Positions 30,622-42,704 of a DNA stretch of 64,000 bases are shown in pieces. Position numbers and translations under genes: made by a program. The stretch comes from Carposina sasakii (Eukaryota; Arthropoda; Insecta; Lepidoptera; Carposinidae), in assembly GCA_014607495.2 (NCBI GenBank), contig CP053175.1, positions 8,506,770 to 8,570,769 of the forward strand, given 5' to 3'. Below the pieces are notes generated by a model. That model saw nothing but the letters and a program-made list of their open reading frames with translations. It was not told the origin of the DNA and made no database searches. How positions within the stretch are numbered: the stretch's first letter is position 1; each line of letters opens with the position of its first letter.

Positions 30622-31205
30622 ACATAGACATGGGTCGTACTTGCTGATTTGCGTACCAGGGCTTCAAAGTACGTCCATGAAGTCGTACCAGGGCTAAAAA
30701 CCAGGTTTCTCAGATACTTTGAAGTATTTTTTTAACAACATAGGAAATTAATCCTTATCGTGACTGTAATAAGGAACATTATAGCGACTGGACAGCGAAA
30801 TACTTAATTCTATATTTGGGTTTTTATAAAAAAATTATCTAGTTTTCTTGAGCATAAAGAACATAATCGCGCTATAAAATAAAAACTTTCAAAGTCTTCA
30901 ACGTATTTCGACCCGTACCTGGTTGCAGAGCGCCGCCGATGCCTAATTAAGTATTTCATAGAAAAATAGTCCTTATTTCAATAAGGCTGCGTGTTATAAT
31001 CCCGCTGGCAAAAACATACTTTTATACTTTGAAAGTATTTTCTTTCACATAGCGCGATTATACACCTTAATAGATATAGCCTGGGTTTAATTTTGGATTC
31101 AAATACTTTCAAGTCTTCCACGTATTTCGGTCCGTACCTGGTTTACGTACTTCCAAGTAAAAACCTGGTTTTAAAACCAGTTCGCGTAAATACGCACCAT
31201 CCCTA
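30622..31205. mobile_element. Fold-back sequence, MITE-like
   Basis: The two ends can be aligned in inverted orientation (CGTACC, CCAGG and TACTTTGAAGTATTT-type words recur on both sides, for example near 30650-30730 and 31100-31180). A possible CTCACAT duplication lies at both edges. Internal repeats of ACTTTGAAAGTATTT words are also present. The end sequences are imperfect, so family assignment (hAT-like) is only a guess. Confidence 0.4.
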
Positions 31206-31577
31206 CCCTCACATTTGTGAGGTTTATTCGTGAGGCATCTGAATCCATTGAACGCAATCAGTAATCCACTATATTTAAACTTAAGAGCTATTTTGCAATT
31301 ATTCTAAACATAAAACAAAAATAAACACGAATAATACTCACCTGAACGAAAAATTCTATCACCAAGATGACAGGTTGCGACACGTTCACCTCGCGTGGTC
31401 TCGGACCCACACTAACCCCCCGCGACGCTACCCATAGCCGCGAAAAAAATTGTAGATATAAAGGACTACACTCACTTTCGTGCGAGTATGGCCCCGTTGG
31501 CTTACCATTCCCGAGACTGAGTATAAAAAATCGTAAAATCATACTCACAAACGTGAGTACAGGGTCCGAAAGGGGTA
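31206..31577. other. Non-coding flank of the piggyBac fragment
   Basis: Several CTCAC and GTGAG words form short palindromes (CTCACATTTGTGAG near 31207; ACTCACAAACGTGAGT near 31543). They could be subterminal repeats of the broken piggyBac at 29.6-30.5 kb. Confidence 0.35.
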
Positions 31578-32025
31578 TGGCAGAAAATTTACATTGCGAA
31601 CCGATCATAAACCGCTTGTTTATATTTTCGGGCCAAATGCAGGAATTCCGAGCACCGCAGCTAGTCGTTTACAACGTTGGGCGATTAAGTTATCTGCGTA
31701 CGACTTTAACATAGAATACGTTAGGACCGATATGAATACCGCCGATGTTTTGTCGAGATTAATCTCACAGCATAAGCAAAATATCGCATCGGAGGAAAAT
31801 ATCCCGGAACAAACTTACTTACACTTTGCAGTAGATTCGTTACTATGAGACTACAATAGGTTAAGGCGAGATACGAGCTCTGACCCTATCTTGGGCAGGA
31901 GTGCTCGGTTACATTAAGGACGGTTGGCCAGGAGACGTTGAAATTAAGGATCTAAAACCTTATTTTAATAGAAAAGCGGAATTATATAGTGAATTAGGGT
32001 GCATTATTTGGGGTCATCGTGCACA
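31578..32025 (+). pseudogene. Gypsy RNase H and integrase N-terminal fragment
   Basis: 31594-31848 encodes the end of gypsy RNase H ([37 protein letters not shown], then [10 protein letters not shown]). After a TGA at 31846 and shifts, the linker and start of integrase follow (GYIKDGWPGDVEIKDLKPYFNR, then ELGCIIWG). Both sides are truncated. The plus orientation differs from the surrounding copia and piggyBac pieces. Confidence 0.8.
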
Positions 32026-32310
32026 GCCCAAAGCGCACTTCGTTAGTTTTCCCCACAATACCCGAAAAAGTGCCTAATGAAACTGTTATTTCATGTGACC
32101 CGCTACCAAACCCAGTGGTTGTCGATACATCCATGGATGTAGCGAGTCGCGACTTAGCGAAATACCTAGTCTAAACCAGGAAATGCCCATCGTGTTTGAA
32201 CGGGTGACGTCAGATCAGGAAAATGGAGACCTTCCAAGGGAGAGGAGAGATGTCTGACGATGACGTTGACAGTGATACAATAAATGAGGGCAGCAGGGCA
32301 CTGATCCCCA

Positions 32311-32917
32311 TCATAGATACAGGCAGGAGAGAGATGGACATTCAGGACGGCGACAAGAGCCATCGTAATGTTTGTTAGGCGCTGGTAGAACAGCTGGTTT
32401 GTACTCAGATGTACTTGGCATTCCAGCCAGTTCTAAATTATCACGAGTACTTTTTCTTGTAGGCCCACCCAATAAATACTCCACAATTGACAAACGGAAA
32501 GTCAATAGGTTCATGATTTCTCCTTTGCGAAGATTACTTTTTCTGACATCTTCCCTGTACTCGAACCACGAGTTTTTAGACTTGAACCAGGTTCTGTAAG
32601 CCTCAATCATTTGATCGCAGAAATCCACCCCTCCCATATTCTAATTGTATTTTTGAACAATAGATGGGCAGGATTATGTCTTTATATGATCTTGATTTAT
32701 TATCCCAACGTGCTACGGTAGAGCTAGGATCAGCTCCATGAGCGGTGGAAATCATCAAGACACTCTTGTTGTCTTTCCATTTGACCATGCAAAGTTTGCC
32801 ATCCGGGCTACAAATCTCTTCCCATCCGCCTCGGTTCATGTTTTTGTCTTGAAAGTATACAAGGTACTCTTTACTCTGTTGGACATTATTGTTCCTGTTC
32901 CATCTAGAGGTGCGCAA
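32311..32917 (-). pseudogene. piggyBac (PGBD-like) C-terminal fragment 3
   Basis: 32603-32917 includes the beta-rich middle (MVKWKDNKSVLMISTAHG) and 32311-32637 includes the last aspartate (MGGVDFCDQMIEAYRT) and LLGGPTRKSTRDN. A one-base shift and a TAA separate them near 32640. It lies upstream, on the minus strand, of the N-terminal half at 29.6-30.5 kb. The order is therefore wrong for a single simple copy; rearrangement or two copies must be assumed. Confidence 0.7.
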
Positions 32918-33840
32918 AACAATTCAATTCAATTTATTTATTTATTTTGCACAAAATAAGGTAAGAGGATGTTACAGAGTACAGAAGATAAGTTCTCTTA
33001 TTTTGGCATTTACGGCATGCAAAATTGTAATTAACAAATGTCAAATTAATTGTATAAGTCGATGATAACAGATAAATATTACACAAAAATCAGAAAACCA
33101 AATTGGCATACCTATTTCTAAACTCTACGTCTACACATTATCAAATGTCATTCATATTAAAGTAAAATGTCTGAAATTAATTACAATGTTAAAATTATGT
33201 CACATACTTTTATCAAGTAAAAATTCATTAATAGAGTAATTTATTTATTTATTTAGGTACACAAAACACATAACAATCAATACTGGAGTAAAATCATCAC
33301 ATTGATAAGTATCTGAGCTAGATTGTCACATAAAACTTGTATACACAACCTGACTGAGCAATCACTTTACGTAACAAACCAAAATTAAAAGTAAACATGC
33401 TTACGACCTATAAGTGATTAGTAGATGCTTAAAACTGTGTTAGTAAAAACATTAGTACGAAATAAAAGAAAATATTTAAGGGTACACAGGAAAAATATAA
33501 TAGTAACAACCATGAAGCTGCTTGACTCAAAATGAGGACCTCTTTGACTTGCTTCCTAAAAACGGTAATTCTGGGATCAAATATATCCAAACCATTGCCT
33601 CCCAACGCGTATTTGTTCAACGAGCGATACATTCTTGCAAGTGGTTGGTTGGCTGTAACATTTATTCTACTAGTAATACGCCTTATGCAGGAGAAAACTG
33701 CTAAGTGAACTTTTAAATCTATTTTTATTGGTCAGTTCTGTAATGGATGCAGGTAGCTTGTTAAAAATTATTGGTGCCATACCAAGGAAACTTTTCCGAA
33801 ATAAGGCGGTTTTCCCTGGCAGAGCACAAATTCATAAACA
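32918..33840 (-). mobile_element. LINE C-terminus and 3-prime UTRs, two tails
   Basis: 33700-33840, minus strand, encodes the end of a Jockey-like ORF2 (GKTALFRKSFLGMAPIIFNKLPAS, cut here for length to its first words, then RFKSSLSSFLL). The UTR toward 33240 includes a frame with YALGGNGLDIFDPRI, also common in such elements. TTTATTTATTTA tails at about 33238-33255 and 32934-32945 mark two 3-prime ends. Confidence 0.65.
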
Positions 33841-33933
33841 ACATACTTCCTATAAAATATATATAGTAATAAATAATAATAAATATTCACACACTTCACA
33901 ACACATTAACTTAGTCCCACATTAAGATCCCTA

Positions 33934-34128
33934 AGGTCTTGTGTCGTGGGTACTAAGCAACGGTATATAAATACATAGATAAGTATAGAAACATCCATGA
34001 CTCGGAAATAAACATTAATATTCATCATATCAATGTCTGCACCTACCGGGATTCGAACCCAGGACCTATGGCGCTGCAGGCAGGGTCACTACCTACTACA
34101 CCAATCGGCCGTCAAATTCTGTTTTCAT
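33934..34128 (-). mobile_element. tRNA-derived SINE, about 195 bp
   Basis: Minus-strand head with an A box (TGGTGTAGTAGGTAGTG) and a perfect B box (GGTTCGAATCCC), then a body (TTTCCGAGTCATGGATG) and a tail (ATACCGTTGCTTAGTACCC) ending ACACAAGACCTTA. The tail recurs alone at 4927-4975. This would be transcribed by RNA polymerase III and mobilised by a partner LINE. Confidence 0.75.
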
Positions 34129-34240
34129 GTCTGTTGCTATTGAGTCTGCTGAATAAGTCTAGGTTGTTTTTAATAAACATGGCAATCTCATATATATACA
34201 TTGAAGTCAGGATGAATATTTTAATATTTAAGTATTGAAA

Positions 34241-34364
34241 ATGACTGTCTCATTTGAAGACGTGGTGCGGCAGCAATCTAACATTTTGGCGGCACTACAG
34301 CAACAACTAGCAGTGCTTTCTGTAGTTGGCACTAAGAAAAACGGTAATGAAAACACGGCAAATC
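34241..34364 (+). pseudogene. Gypsy gag, first exon-like fragment before insertions
   Basis: ATG 34241 starts a gag N-terminus (MTVSFEDVVRQQSNILAALQ). The frame reaches ENTANL at 34364, where the Kolobok-like element begins. It resumes in phase at 43880, reading NLNIPWPTPLDINID when the Kolobok and Tigger insertions are removed with one TTAA and one TA. This is the same gene as the fragment at 43880-45211. Confidence 0.75.
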
Positions 34365-34368
34365 TTAA

Positions 34369-37300
34369 GGGCCCCTTCTCCCGAAGAATTAGGTATTTAA
34401 CGCACCGAGTCCGTTTGCACCTGCTTCGCAAGAGGGAGCCATCGTGATATAAACTTCGGTGCAGTGCGGGTGACGCATGATGACGGGCGAGTACGCCACA
34501 GTATAATTAAATAAAAGAAGATAAATTCAATAACATAAGATGGGGGATACTAAGTAGACACATTTTATTTGCTATCCTCTGATTGTTTTTAGACGTGATA
34601 CTGTTTGTTATTGTTAATTATGATTGTTATGTTGTACTATTAAAAATTGTAGTAAAAATTATTAATAACAATTTCTTGTATATTATATAATTGCCAAACT
34701 CATGAAGAAGGCAATACTTTTTAACCCGGTATCCCGGTAGCCCTTTCTCGGAAAATAATGACATTTATTTTTTTCTGTAGTCCAAGTGGACGGAGTCGCG
34801 GGATCATATAGTAAAATAATTAAGAAAAACATGTTTATATAACATTATTTGTATTAAAATTCAATAAAATTTAGTCGACGTGTGCTAGTTCCGGGTTTAT
34901 TTTTATCGGCCCATGTGTTATGTCCCAATTTTGTACACGGGTCTACTCGAAGAAAAGGATCAAGGTCAAAGTCCTCAGGGCGCTGTCCTGCGGGCTTGGA
35001 GCTAGGACCTGGTTGCAGATCAGGAATGTGTTTAGGTTTCTCATTTTCTTTATTGTCGATTGATTGACATTCTTTAAGTGTTAAACTTCTTATTGGCATA
35101 CCACGCGTATGTCTAGGGTTGACAATTTCCGGGAGTAAACATTTATAGTAAAACTGTATTAATTTGGACTCCATCTTTGATTTCCAAAATACGTCATCTT
35201 TTAAAATTTTTTCTATGTATACTGGCTCTTTTTCTCCGGCCCAAATAGCAAATAAACACTCCCGGCGTCTTGTCACATGCAGTTGTCCCTGCACTTGGAA
35301 AAACCAATTACTGTTTTTATTTATTGTTGTTGTAAATGTTTTTTTATTAAATTTTAATATTTGAATTTTATTACATTCAATAGCTTTTTCTAAACCAATT
35401 TTTGATGCCGAAAAGGGACATTTTACTTCAACAACAATGTCATCACCAATAAGCCCATCTGGAGTAGCACCAATGAACGGGTAATCTTTATCTATAAATA
35501 GTCCACAGGGCTTAATAGATACATTTTCTTGTTGTTGTATTTTCTGTAATGCTTGTTGCTCGTTTTCAATACCATGTGCAATGGCTGCAACATGGGCTAA
35601 ATTGGTTTTATACAAATATTTTTTACTAGCGGTGCGGTGTCCTTTTGTACTTGCCTTTTGCAAATAGGACCGAAATTAGAGGCAGTAATTAGGTTTTTTC
35701 GGATCTCTAGCCATTCGCTACTATCTCTTTGTAATATCGTATTACGCTCAATCGCGTCTCTGTCATCAGTAAGAGTTTCTAAATTTTTAAGAAATTCTTT
35801 TTTCGCTACTTCAAGTTCAGATTGAGACATATCTGGGTCTAAACTGGCAGGGCCATAATCATGTTGCTTTCGATCTGCCAGTTTCCTAATTTTTTTTACT
35901 GGACGTTCTGAGTTGTTCTTTCTTTTCTGGGCTCTTTCCCTTTTCCTTTCAATAACTTCAGCTAACTTACCAACTAGTTGATTTTTATTTGTAACTGTGT
36001 TTAGCACATGCGATATTGCTGACTTATCGTTAAACGATATCACCGCAGCGGAACACCTCCCTTGGTAACTACGTTTTAGGGCATAATTTATTCTCTTCCC
36101 TCCTATACATTTCGCAATGACATTATTAAAACATTCGACAAGGTTCGTATTTACGTTTTCTATTAAACTTCGTGATTTTACAGCCACATACGAAATAATC
36201 GAATTTATCCGGAACAGAAATGTTGAATTTTGAATGATTTTCAATCCGTCACTGTTAACTTTTTCTTTGTCACAGTTGTAATCTTGACACATTCTGTGAT
36301 CACCGTAAGCATGTGCTACGGAATTGATAATATCATTGTGAAGCACAGTTATAGCGTCATCTCTCGGTATTTCTGATTTATTAAGGTGTATAATTGACTT
36401 TACTATGGCTTTCCTCATGGACATGATTTTTAGATCCGTCAAAGTTTTTCGGTGTGCCAAAGGATATTTAGTTTCTGAAACCATACTACGCAATTTTTTA
36501 CATAGATTTCTCAAAATGTGGTTTCGACATTCTAATTTTTCTACTGTAATATTGTGTTCTTTATATGGATTTGCTTTTAGTACCTTTGCGTATGTCGAGG
36601 CATCTCCATCTGCAATCATTCTCCTATAAATTATGCCATACATCGGGATGGATAATTTAAACCCTTCGGTAACTATTTCGCCTTCCATAGAAGATGACGA
36701 ACCACTGAAATTTTTAAAACATTTATGTTTTTTGGGAGTGGCATTTATGTTTTCTGCGCGAGCGCACATGAGGCAGTATTTATTTTTTACCGCTAGAAAA
36801 ATAATTTTACCGGTTCTTCTACCAATAATTGCAGCAGTCCCAGACGTAGCCTTGTAGTTCGACCCATATGATCTTGCACACCAAGAAGCGTCGACGTAAA
36901 CATCAATTACTGCTATACCATTTTTAGTGCGACCTTCTGCGATAGCCAATTCTTTTTCTTCTTCAGCAGCATTTTGCATCGATTCCGCTGCTGTTTTTTC
37001 ACAGCTTTCGTATACTTTATCCTGGAGTTTGCTGTAGTAATTTGTAGAAAACACAGGAATATTCATCGCAGAAAAAAGTTCTTCGAATTGCGAGTAGCCA
37101 ATCCCTGATGCTACAATGCCAGTCGTAGCCGCGATATTTACATTGACATTAATTGCTGTGTCAGTATCTTCTGATTTTAAAATGCAAATTTGTTTACAAA
37201 AGTTACATTCAAACTTAAATACTGATAGTAGACCAATCCTTTTTTTCACCGATTAGCTGAAAATTTCCCACTTTACAGTCAAATAAGTTGTTGTGACGTG

Positions 37301-38997
37301 CATTTTCTTGTAATTGACAAAACAAGTAATTGAGATCTACGATGCGTCTTCCTGATACTGGTTGGAACTTCTTCTCTTCTTTATTTTCAGCTTCAATGAT
37401 AAGGGGATAATCTTCAGTTTTTCTGCAACAATATAATGTCAGTCAAGTACCTAATGAAAGGGATTTATGTAAAATAATCATAATAAGCTTTAAGTAAAAA
37501 GAAGCATGTAAACTAAACTTACTCAGTATTGTCAAATCCGCCAGTCAGGTTAATTGCATCCAGGTCCACAACGGAATGTGATTTACTGCCATGTTCCATT
37601 TCTCTGAAAATAATGGACCATTATGATATATTCCTAATTTGAAGTTAGAAGAACCTATGGCTGCTTTTGATAGTTTAAAAAAACTAGTAAAATTATGTGA
37701 CATAGCTTAACATTCTTGTGATTTACAGGTACATATTATAATTTTTTTTGAGTTAGTAACTTATGATACTGGCTGCGATACTTATGCGAGATTTGAAAAA
37801 AATCCCGCGCTTGCAATTGAGTATGCCCTCTAAAATGATCGTGCTCGCTTGTAATTGTTAGTAATCGCCGATTATGTAGAGGACACTAGAGGAGCCATAA
37901 TAGTGTTTTGTCTGCTTTACGTAAAATACAGCTTCTAAATTGTATCGAAGACCCACTCAGTATATACCTAGTTGTTAGACTGATAAATGAAATATTCTTA
38001 CGCGTGTTGCTCATCGGTGATTTTGTTGGACGTGAAAGTACCTTTCTCGGTGCGAGATCTCAATGCACTGAAATGATAATGTACTGTGTTATTTATTGCG
38101 AGCGTAATTGCACCTTTTCACAATTTGCCTTTCAATCTCCATCTGACTGTTCTGTCTTTCGTCTCTCTCGCACTCATTTCCTCTCGCTCACTACTTCCAT
38201 GCATCCATCTCACATGTATAGTGTATGTATACTTATTTGAGTACTCTGTGGTCATACTGACTTAGCTAGTCTTTGTCAGGTATCTGTTATTCTGATAATG
38301 TTTTATTATAAAATGACCTGAAATTACATAATATAAGAAGAAAGGTAGGTATGAATAGATTACTTACGAAATATTCCTTCTTAGTTTCTTCACATCCGAT
38401 TTTTTCTTCTTCGTTATTTTACTTCTTTTATTTGCCATTTTAGTTAAGCAATTAATACACTAACTAAATTTATCTATTTATTTACACTACTTAAGTTAAA
38501 AACTACAAACTAATTTAAATATTATAAAACAGTATTTTTTTTGTTATATTGCTGAATAAATATTACGCGCGCATCGACAATCTGGTCACGAGCAAAAGTG
38601 GTACGGTCCTACCTCGATGACGTCCGACTGGACACTGACGCGAAGGGACTCGGTGCGGGTAAAACATTTTTCTCGTTTTTATTTTATTAAAAATTTTGGA
38701 GTGTTATTATTATAAATCTAACCAATCATATCACTGTGAAAACTGATTTGCAATTGAAACGTTAAATTTTTATCAAAATTGCTTCTCCCAAAGTCTTATA
38801 GCACTCAAAATGCTTTTAAAATCGACCTTGCTTCTAATTATTTTTTTATCTAGTAAAATGTTAAATAACTTGTTTCGAACCAAAAAAATCACTAGCTCGA
38901 ATATAATTCTGTTCTATATATTTTTTTCCGATTTTTTTAAAGACGATTTCTTTAAAAACAACTGAATCTAAAAACGTAATTTCAGAAGAAGGGGCCC
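34369..38997 (-). mobile_element. Kolobok-like TTAA element, about 4.6 kb
   Basis: Flanked by TTAA at 34365-34368 and 38998-39001. The ends are short inverted repeats beginning GGGCCCCTTCT (11 of 11, weaker beyond). It contains one spliced minus-strand gene for a Kolobok/Mutator-like transposase joined to a YqaJ nuclease. It sits in the gag of a gypsy element, directly beside the Tigger element. Long AT-rich non-coding DNA occurs on both sides of the gene (34369-34853 and 38439-38997), with nothing recognised in it. Confidence 0.8.
34854..38438 (-). pseudogene. Kolobok-type transposase fused to YqaJ exonuclease, two frameshifts
   Basis: Exon 1 is 38368-38438 (basic, MANKRSKITKKKKSDVKK), exon 2 is 37523-37603 and exon 3 runs from 37422 down. 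GTAAGT donors and CAG/GCAG acceptors keep the frame (NIS, EMEHG; NTE, KTEDYP). Exon 3 carries GRRIVDLNYLF, the cysteine pairs CNFCKQIC, and the Mutator-like/Kolobok transposase domain (GIVASGIGYSQFEEL; VYVDASWCARSYGS). A YqaJ (lambda-exonuclease-like) domain follows: LITASNFG, GIENE, PDG and EVKCP, the last giving the D...ExK pattern (D69, E79 and K81 of the 269-residue frame). One shift lies in an A7 run near 37236 and one at the A6 run near 35618. The fused product would be about 900 residues. Confidence 0.78.
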
Positions 38998-39004
38998 TTA
39001 ATAA

Positions 39005-39600
39005 CGTAAGTGTACCAATGTTGGACAGTGTCCCGGTGATGGACATTTTTAGTTTGCCGTACAAAAATAAGAATTCTACCATTTGTTTCACGCCTGGCAA
39101 CATTTAACCATAGACAACAAATATTGAAGTCTCAAAATATGACAGTTGACGTTTGTCAGCTGTTCATTCAAGATGGTGGCTAATGGAACAACAGAGCGCG
39201 TGTCCGTCCTACCGATCTCTAAATGAATTTGTTAGCAAGGTGAGTAGCCGGCAAGGTATTGTCAAATATTTCTAAGATTCATAAGTAATATGATGTTTGT
39301 GGCATTAGTGAACCTTCTTTATACTCAAATTAATGCAGAAATACTGAAAATTGGAGTTTGTTTTGCATTTATAGACATGTTCATTACTGGTACATGTGAT
39401 TATGACTTGATCTAGTGATGGACATTTTGTCCATTACTGGTGAAATGCATTTTTTTTATTACTAACCAGTTTCCAATGTTTCAGCGTTAGGACAATAAAC
39501 TGTATTTTTACGGTGGTTTTCTGGAGGTAATGGACATGGTGTTCATTATCAGTGTGCATCACTGGTTCATTCTATTACTATAGTGTTTAATCTATTTGTT
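39005..39600. promoter_or_regulatory. Tigger 3 5-prime leader with TCCATTACTGG repeats
   Basis: Copies of TCCATTACTGG or its complement occur near 39035, 39378, 39415, 39430, 39530 and 39545. The same word recurs near the other end (43610-43680, 43855). Such arrays commonly bind the element's own transposase. Confidence 0.6.
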
Positions 39601-39605
39601 ACAGC

Positions 39606-42600
39606 CATGGCGCCAGTAAAAAATTATTCTCCATTGCAAATGGGACAGGCCATGGAGGCGGTAAGAAAAGGGCAAAACCTCTCTTCTGCTGCAAAAAAGT
39701 ATGGCGTACCACGAATCACGTTACGCAATAAAGTCACTGGTAAGAGTCCAGCAGCCTGTGCCATGGGCCCATCGACAATTCTCAAAAAGGAAGAAGAAGA
39801 CATTTTAGTACAGTGGCTCTTTGGTATGTCCGAAAGGCACTGTCCAGTAGCCAAGGAACAGCTGTTAGACACTGTCCAAATTATTTTCCAATCAAGCGGA
39901 AAAGAAAATCCTTTCACTGACAACAGACCTGGGCGAAAATGGTATGAAGCGTTTCTTAAACGCCATCCTCAGGTATCTGAACGTATTTCCCAAAATTTGG
40001 CTACTTCTAGGGAAGCTGTAACCGAAGAGCAAATAACCAAGTGGTTTTCCGAGGTACAACAATATATAAACGATAATGATCTTAATGAGGCATTGCAGGA
40101 TCCTGCAAGAATTTTTAATACGGATGAGAGTGCATTTTTTTTTTAATCCGAAGCCTGGCCGTGTTTTAGTGAAAAAAGGGGAGACAAACGTGTACAGTGT
40201 CAGCGGAAATGAAAAAGAGAACCTTACGGTTCTCATAACGGCAAATGCAGCTGGCCAACTCCCTCCCCCTATGATCGTTTATACTTATGAACGGATCCCT
40301 AAACATGTTGCCGACAGCGTTCCTGATGCATGGGCTATAGGAAAATCAGAAACCGGGTGGATGTGCAGCAGTACTTTCTATGAGTACATGACGAACATAT
40401 TTCATCCCTGGCTCCTCCGAAACAAAATAAAACTGCCAGCGATTTTCTTCCTAGATGGCCACGCCTCACATCTCACCAAACATTTATCAGACTTCTGTTC
40501 TGAAAATAAAATAGAGGTAATTGCTCTGTACCCTAATAGTACACATTTGATTCAGCCAATGGATCTTGCTGTTTTTAAGCCACTAAAGACATTCTGGCGA
40601 AAACAAGTTCTAAAATGGAGAGCAGAAACGGGACAACAAGTCAGAAAAGAAAATTTTGCAAGTGTGTTAAAACCTACTCTGGATTATCTCACCCAAGAAA
40701 GCATAAAGAATGGTTTTTGAGCTGGAGGTCTTTTTCCTTTTGGTCCAGAATACGTGGATTTTTCAAAAATGCACGCCCACAACCGAAAATTGGCAAGCGG
40801 TAATGAACCTGTTTCGTCACAGGACTCGGGAGTTTTTGGCTAAGCTGGAACAGGAAATAGTAACAATATTCACAATGTCGAAATTGGACATGTTTAAAAA
40901 ATGTTATTACACATCGAAAAATGCTTTGAACGAAATCCTGCCAGCTGATGATTTGACTTTATACACCATTTGGGCCAAATACAAACATTTGTCTCATTCA
41001 GACAGGACAGAAAACTACAAATTGGAAAATCAGGAAGCACTTAGAGAGTCGACACAAACGGAAAGAGACACTGATCCTAAAAAGACTTCTGATAATCAAA
41101 ATGAGACGCATCAGAATCAACCTGTTGATGCTATTATCTGTAACTCTCATTTGAAAACTATGCCGTCAACATCGTTTGCAGAAACTTTCAAGGACACAGA
41201 CGCTACGATGCTGCCACATACATCTGAGGACAAACCTGCCATGACTACTGTTACAAATGAGATATATCAGGATAAGAGATTGGGTCAGGATAAGGAGATG
41301 GCATCAACATCGTTTGCCGAAATGCCCAAGAACAAGAAGGTCTGTCGGTTATTTTATTATTGTAAGATACTTTTATTGTAAGTCTATGTAGGTTAGGTTT
41401 ATTATATGTAGATATGTATTATTATTTAGGTATATTGATATTATGTAGGTTTATGTAAGTATATTTATTTGGTATTGTGTACACATACAATCTACCTTTT
41501 TCACCCAACTTTCGCTATCACAAGTGGTTTGCTGGAAGAAATCTCTTATAGGGATAAGCACGCCTTTGTACATTGTCAATGTAAAATGTTTTCCATATAA
41601 AATGTCTGTGTACAATAAAGAATATGAATATGAATAAGAACACAAACACTATTGCATCTGAGAATTTATCTGGTACGAGTTTAAGTACTGATACCAATGA
41701 CACACATCAAAATCAAAGATTAGTTGTGTTGGCTGAAAAAAACACCTTCATAAGACATTACATCGACGAGTTTTGCAGGTTATATGTTAAAAGAAAAAAA
41801 CATAACCATACCGTCACCGTTTAAGAAAGCTCTTTTCTGGCCAGACCCCATAATAAAAAAGAAAACAAGGATATCAAAAGAAAAGTTGCCATCGGCAATC
41901 ACAAGCAAAGCATGGAAAGAATTTCACGAAAAAAAAGGAATTAGAGAAAAAAAGAAAAGAAGAAGAAAAAGAAAAAAGGAAACAAGATCGAATTGAAAAG
42001 AAGGCCAAAAAAGATGAACAGATTAAGAATAAAACCCCCACTGGAGAAAAACCAAAATCTAAAAAACGTAGAAGACAATCAGTTACTTCAAGTGACGATG
42101 ATGACAGTGATATCACATATATGGAGTCAGGTGATAGTGATATTGACATGGAAAGAAATTCAGAAAATGATTTAGAGAACAGTCTACAGACTTGCATTAT
42201 AGAACAAAAATGTACAACTGAAGCTTTCCGCTTACCTAAAGATACAGAAGATAACAACAAGAGGAGGAGAGATAAAATACTGAAAAACAAACTGTACGAG
42301 AAAATATTTTAACAAAAAATGAAGAACAAAAAGTGAAAATATTGGATAGCGTTGACATGCAAGTGATACTTGATGATCAAACAGGAAAAATCAAAGTTAC
42401 TCCAAAAACCACATCAGAATCATCGGATATGCCAGAAGAAGGAAAATATATTCTTGTCAAGTTTGATGGGAAAAATACAAACAAGACTTACCGTTACGTG
42501 TGTATAATAAAAGATATATTTGCAGAGAAGATAATTGTTCAAGGGCTGCAAAGCAAGAAACCTAAAAACACTTATAAACTGATCGAAGACGATGTGTCCA

Positions 42601-42704
42601 TTATCGATAAAACTGATATTTTAAGGTATCTGCCAATGCCTGTAGAGCACAATGATAATTTTGTGTTTCCATGTGCGATTGATGTGAAAGAATTGATTAA
42701 ATAA
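39606..42704 (+). pseudogene. Tigger/pogo transposase 3, frameshifted and interrupted
   Basis: ATG 39606 opens a psq-type helix-turn-helix (NLSSAAKKYGVPRITLRNKV), then a CENP-B-like region and a DDE_1 domain with three aspartates: FNTDESAFFF, FFLDGHASHLT and HLIQPMDLAVF. Frameshifts lie at the T-run at 40136-40143 and near 40715. The C-terminal region is disordered and acidic/basic and is split by a LINE tail at 41339; the frame continues after it (KNTNTIASENL). More shifts follow near 41800-41950 and 42310. The last block (42333-42704) is a small folded domain often found at the end of this family (YILVKFDGKN...YRYVCIIKDI). The gene is dead but well preserved. Confidence 0.85.
41339..41635 (+). 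mobile_element. LINE A 3-prime UTR insertion in Tigger 3
   Basis: Nearly the same as the LINE A 3-prime UTR at 880-1190, starting just after the ORF2 stop and ending in AATATGAAT repeats. Target duplication AAGAA at 41334-41338 and 41636-41640. Removing the insert with one copy restores the Tigger frame (PKNKNTNTIAS). Confidence 0.85.

Noticed and set aside
34040..34128. Functional tRNA gene on the minus strand
   Set aside because: Perfect B box, but it continues into a SINE body and tail that recurs at 4.9 kb.
37230..37249. Programmed frameshift at the A7 run in the Kolobok gene
   Set aside because: The change needed is +1, not the -1 produced by such slip sites, so a mutation is simpler.
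41874..42290. 138-residue minus-strand frame rich in Phe, Leu and Ser
   Set aside because: It is the antisense of the lysine-, glutamate- and serine-rich tail of Tigger 3.
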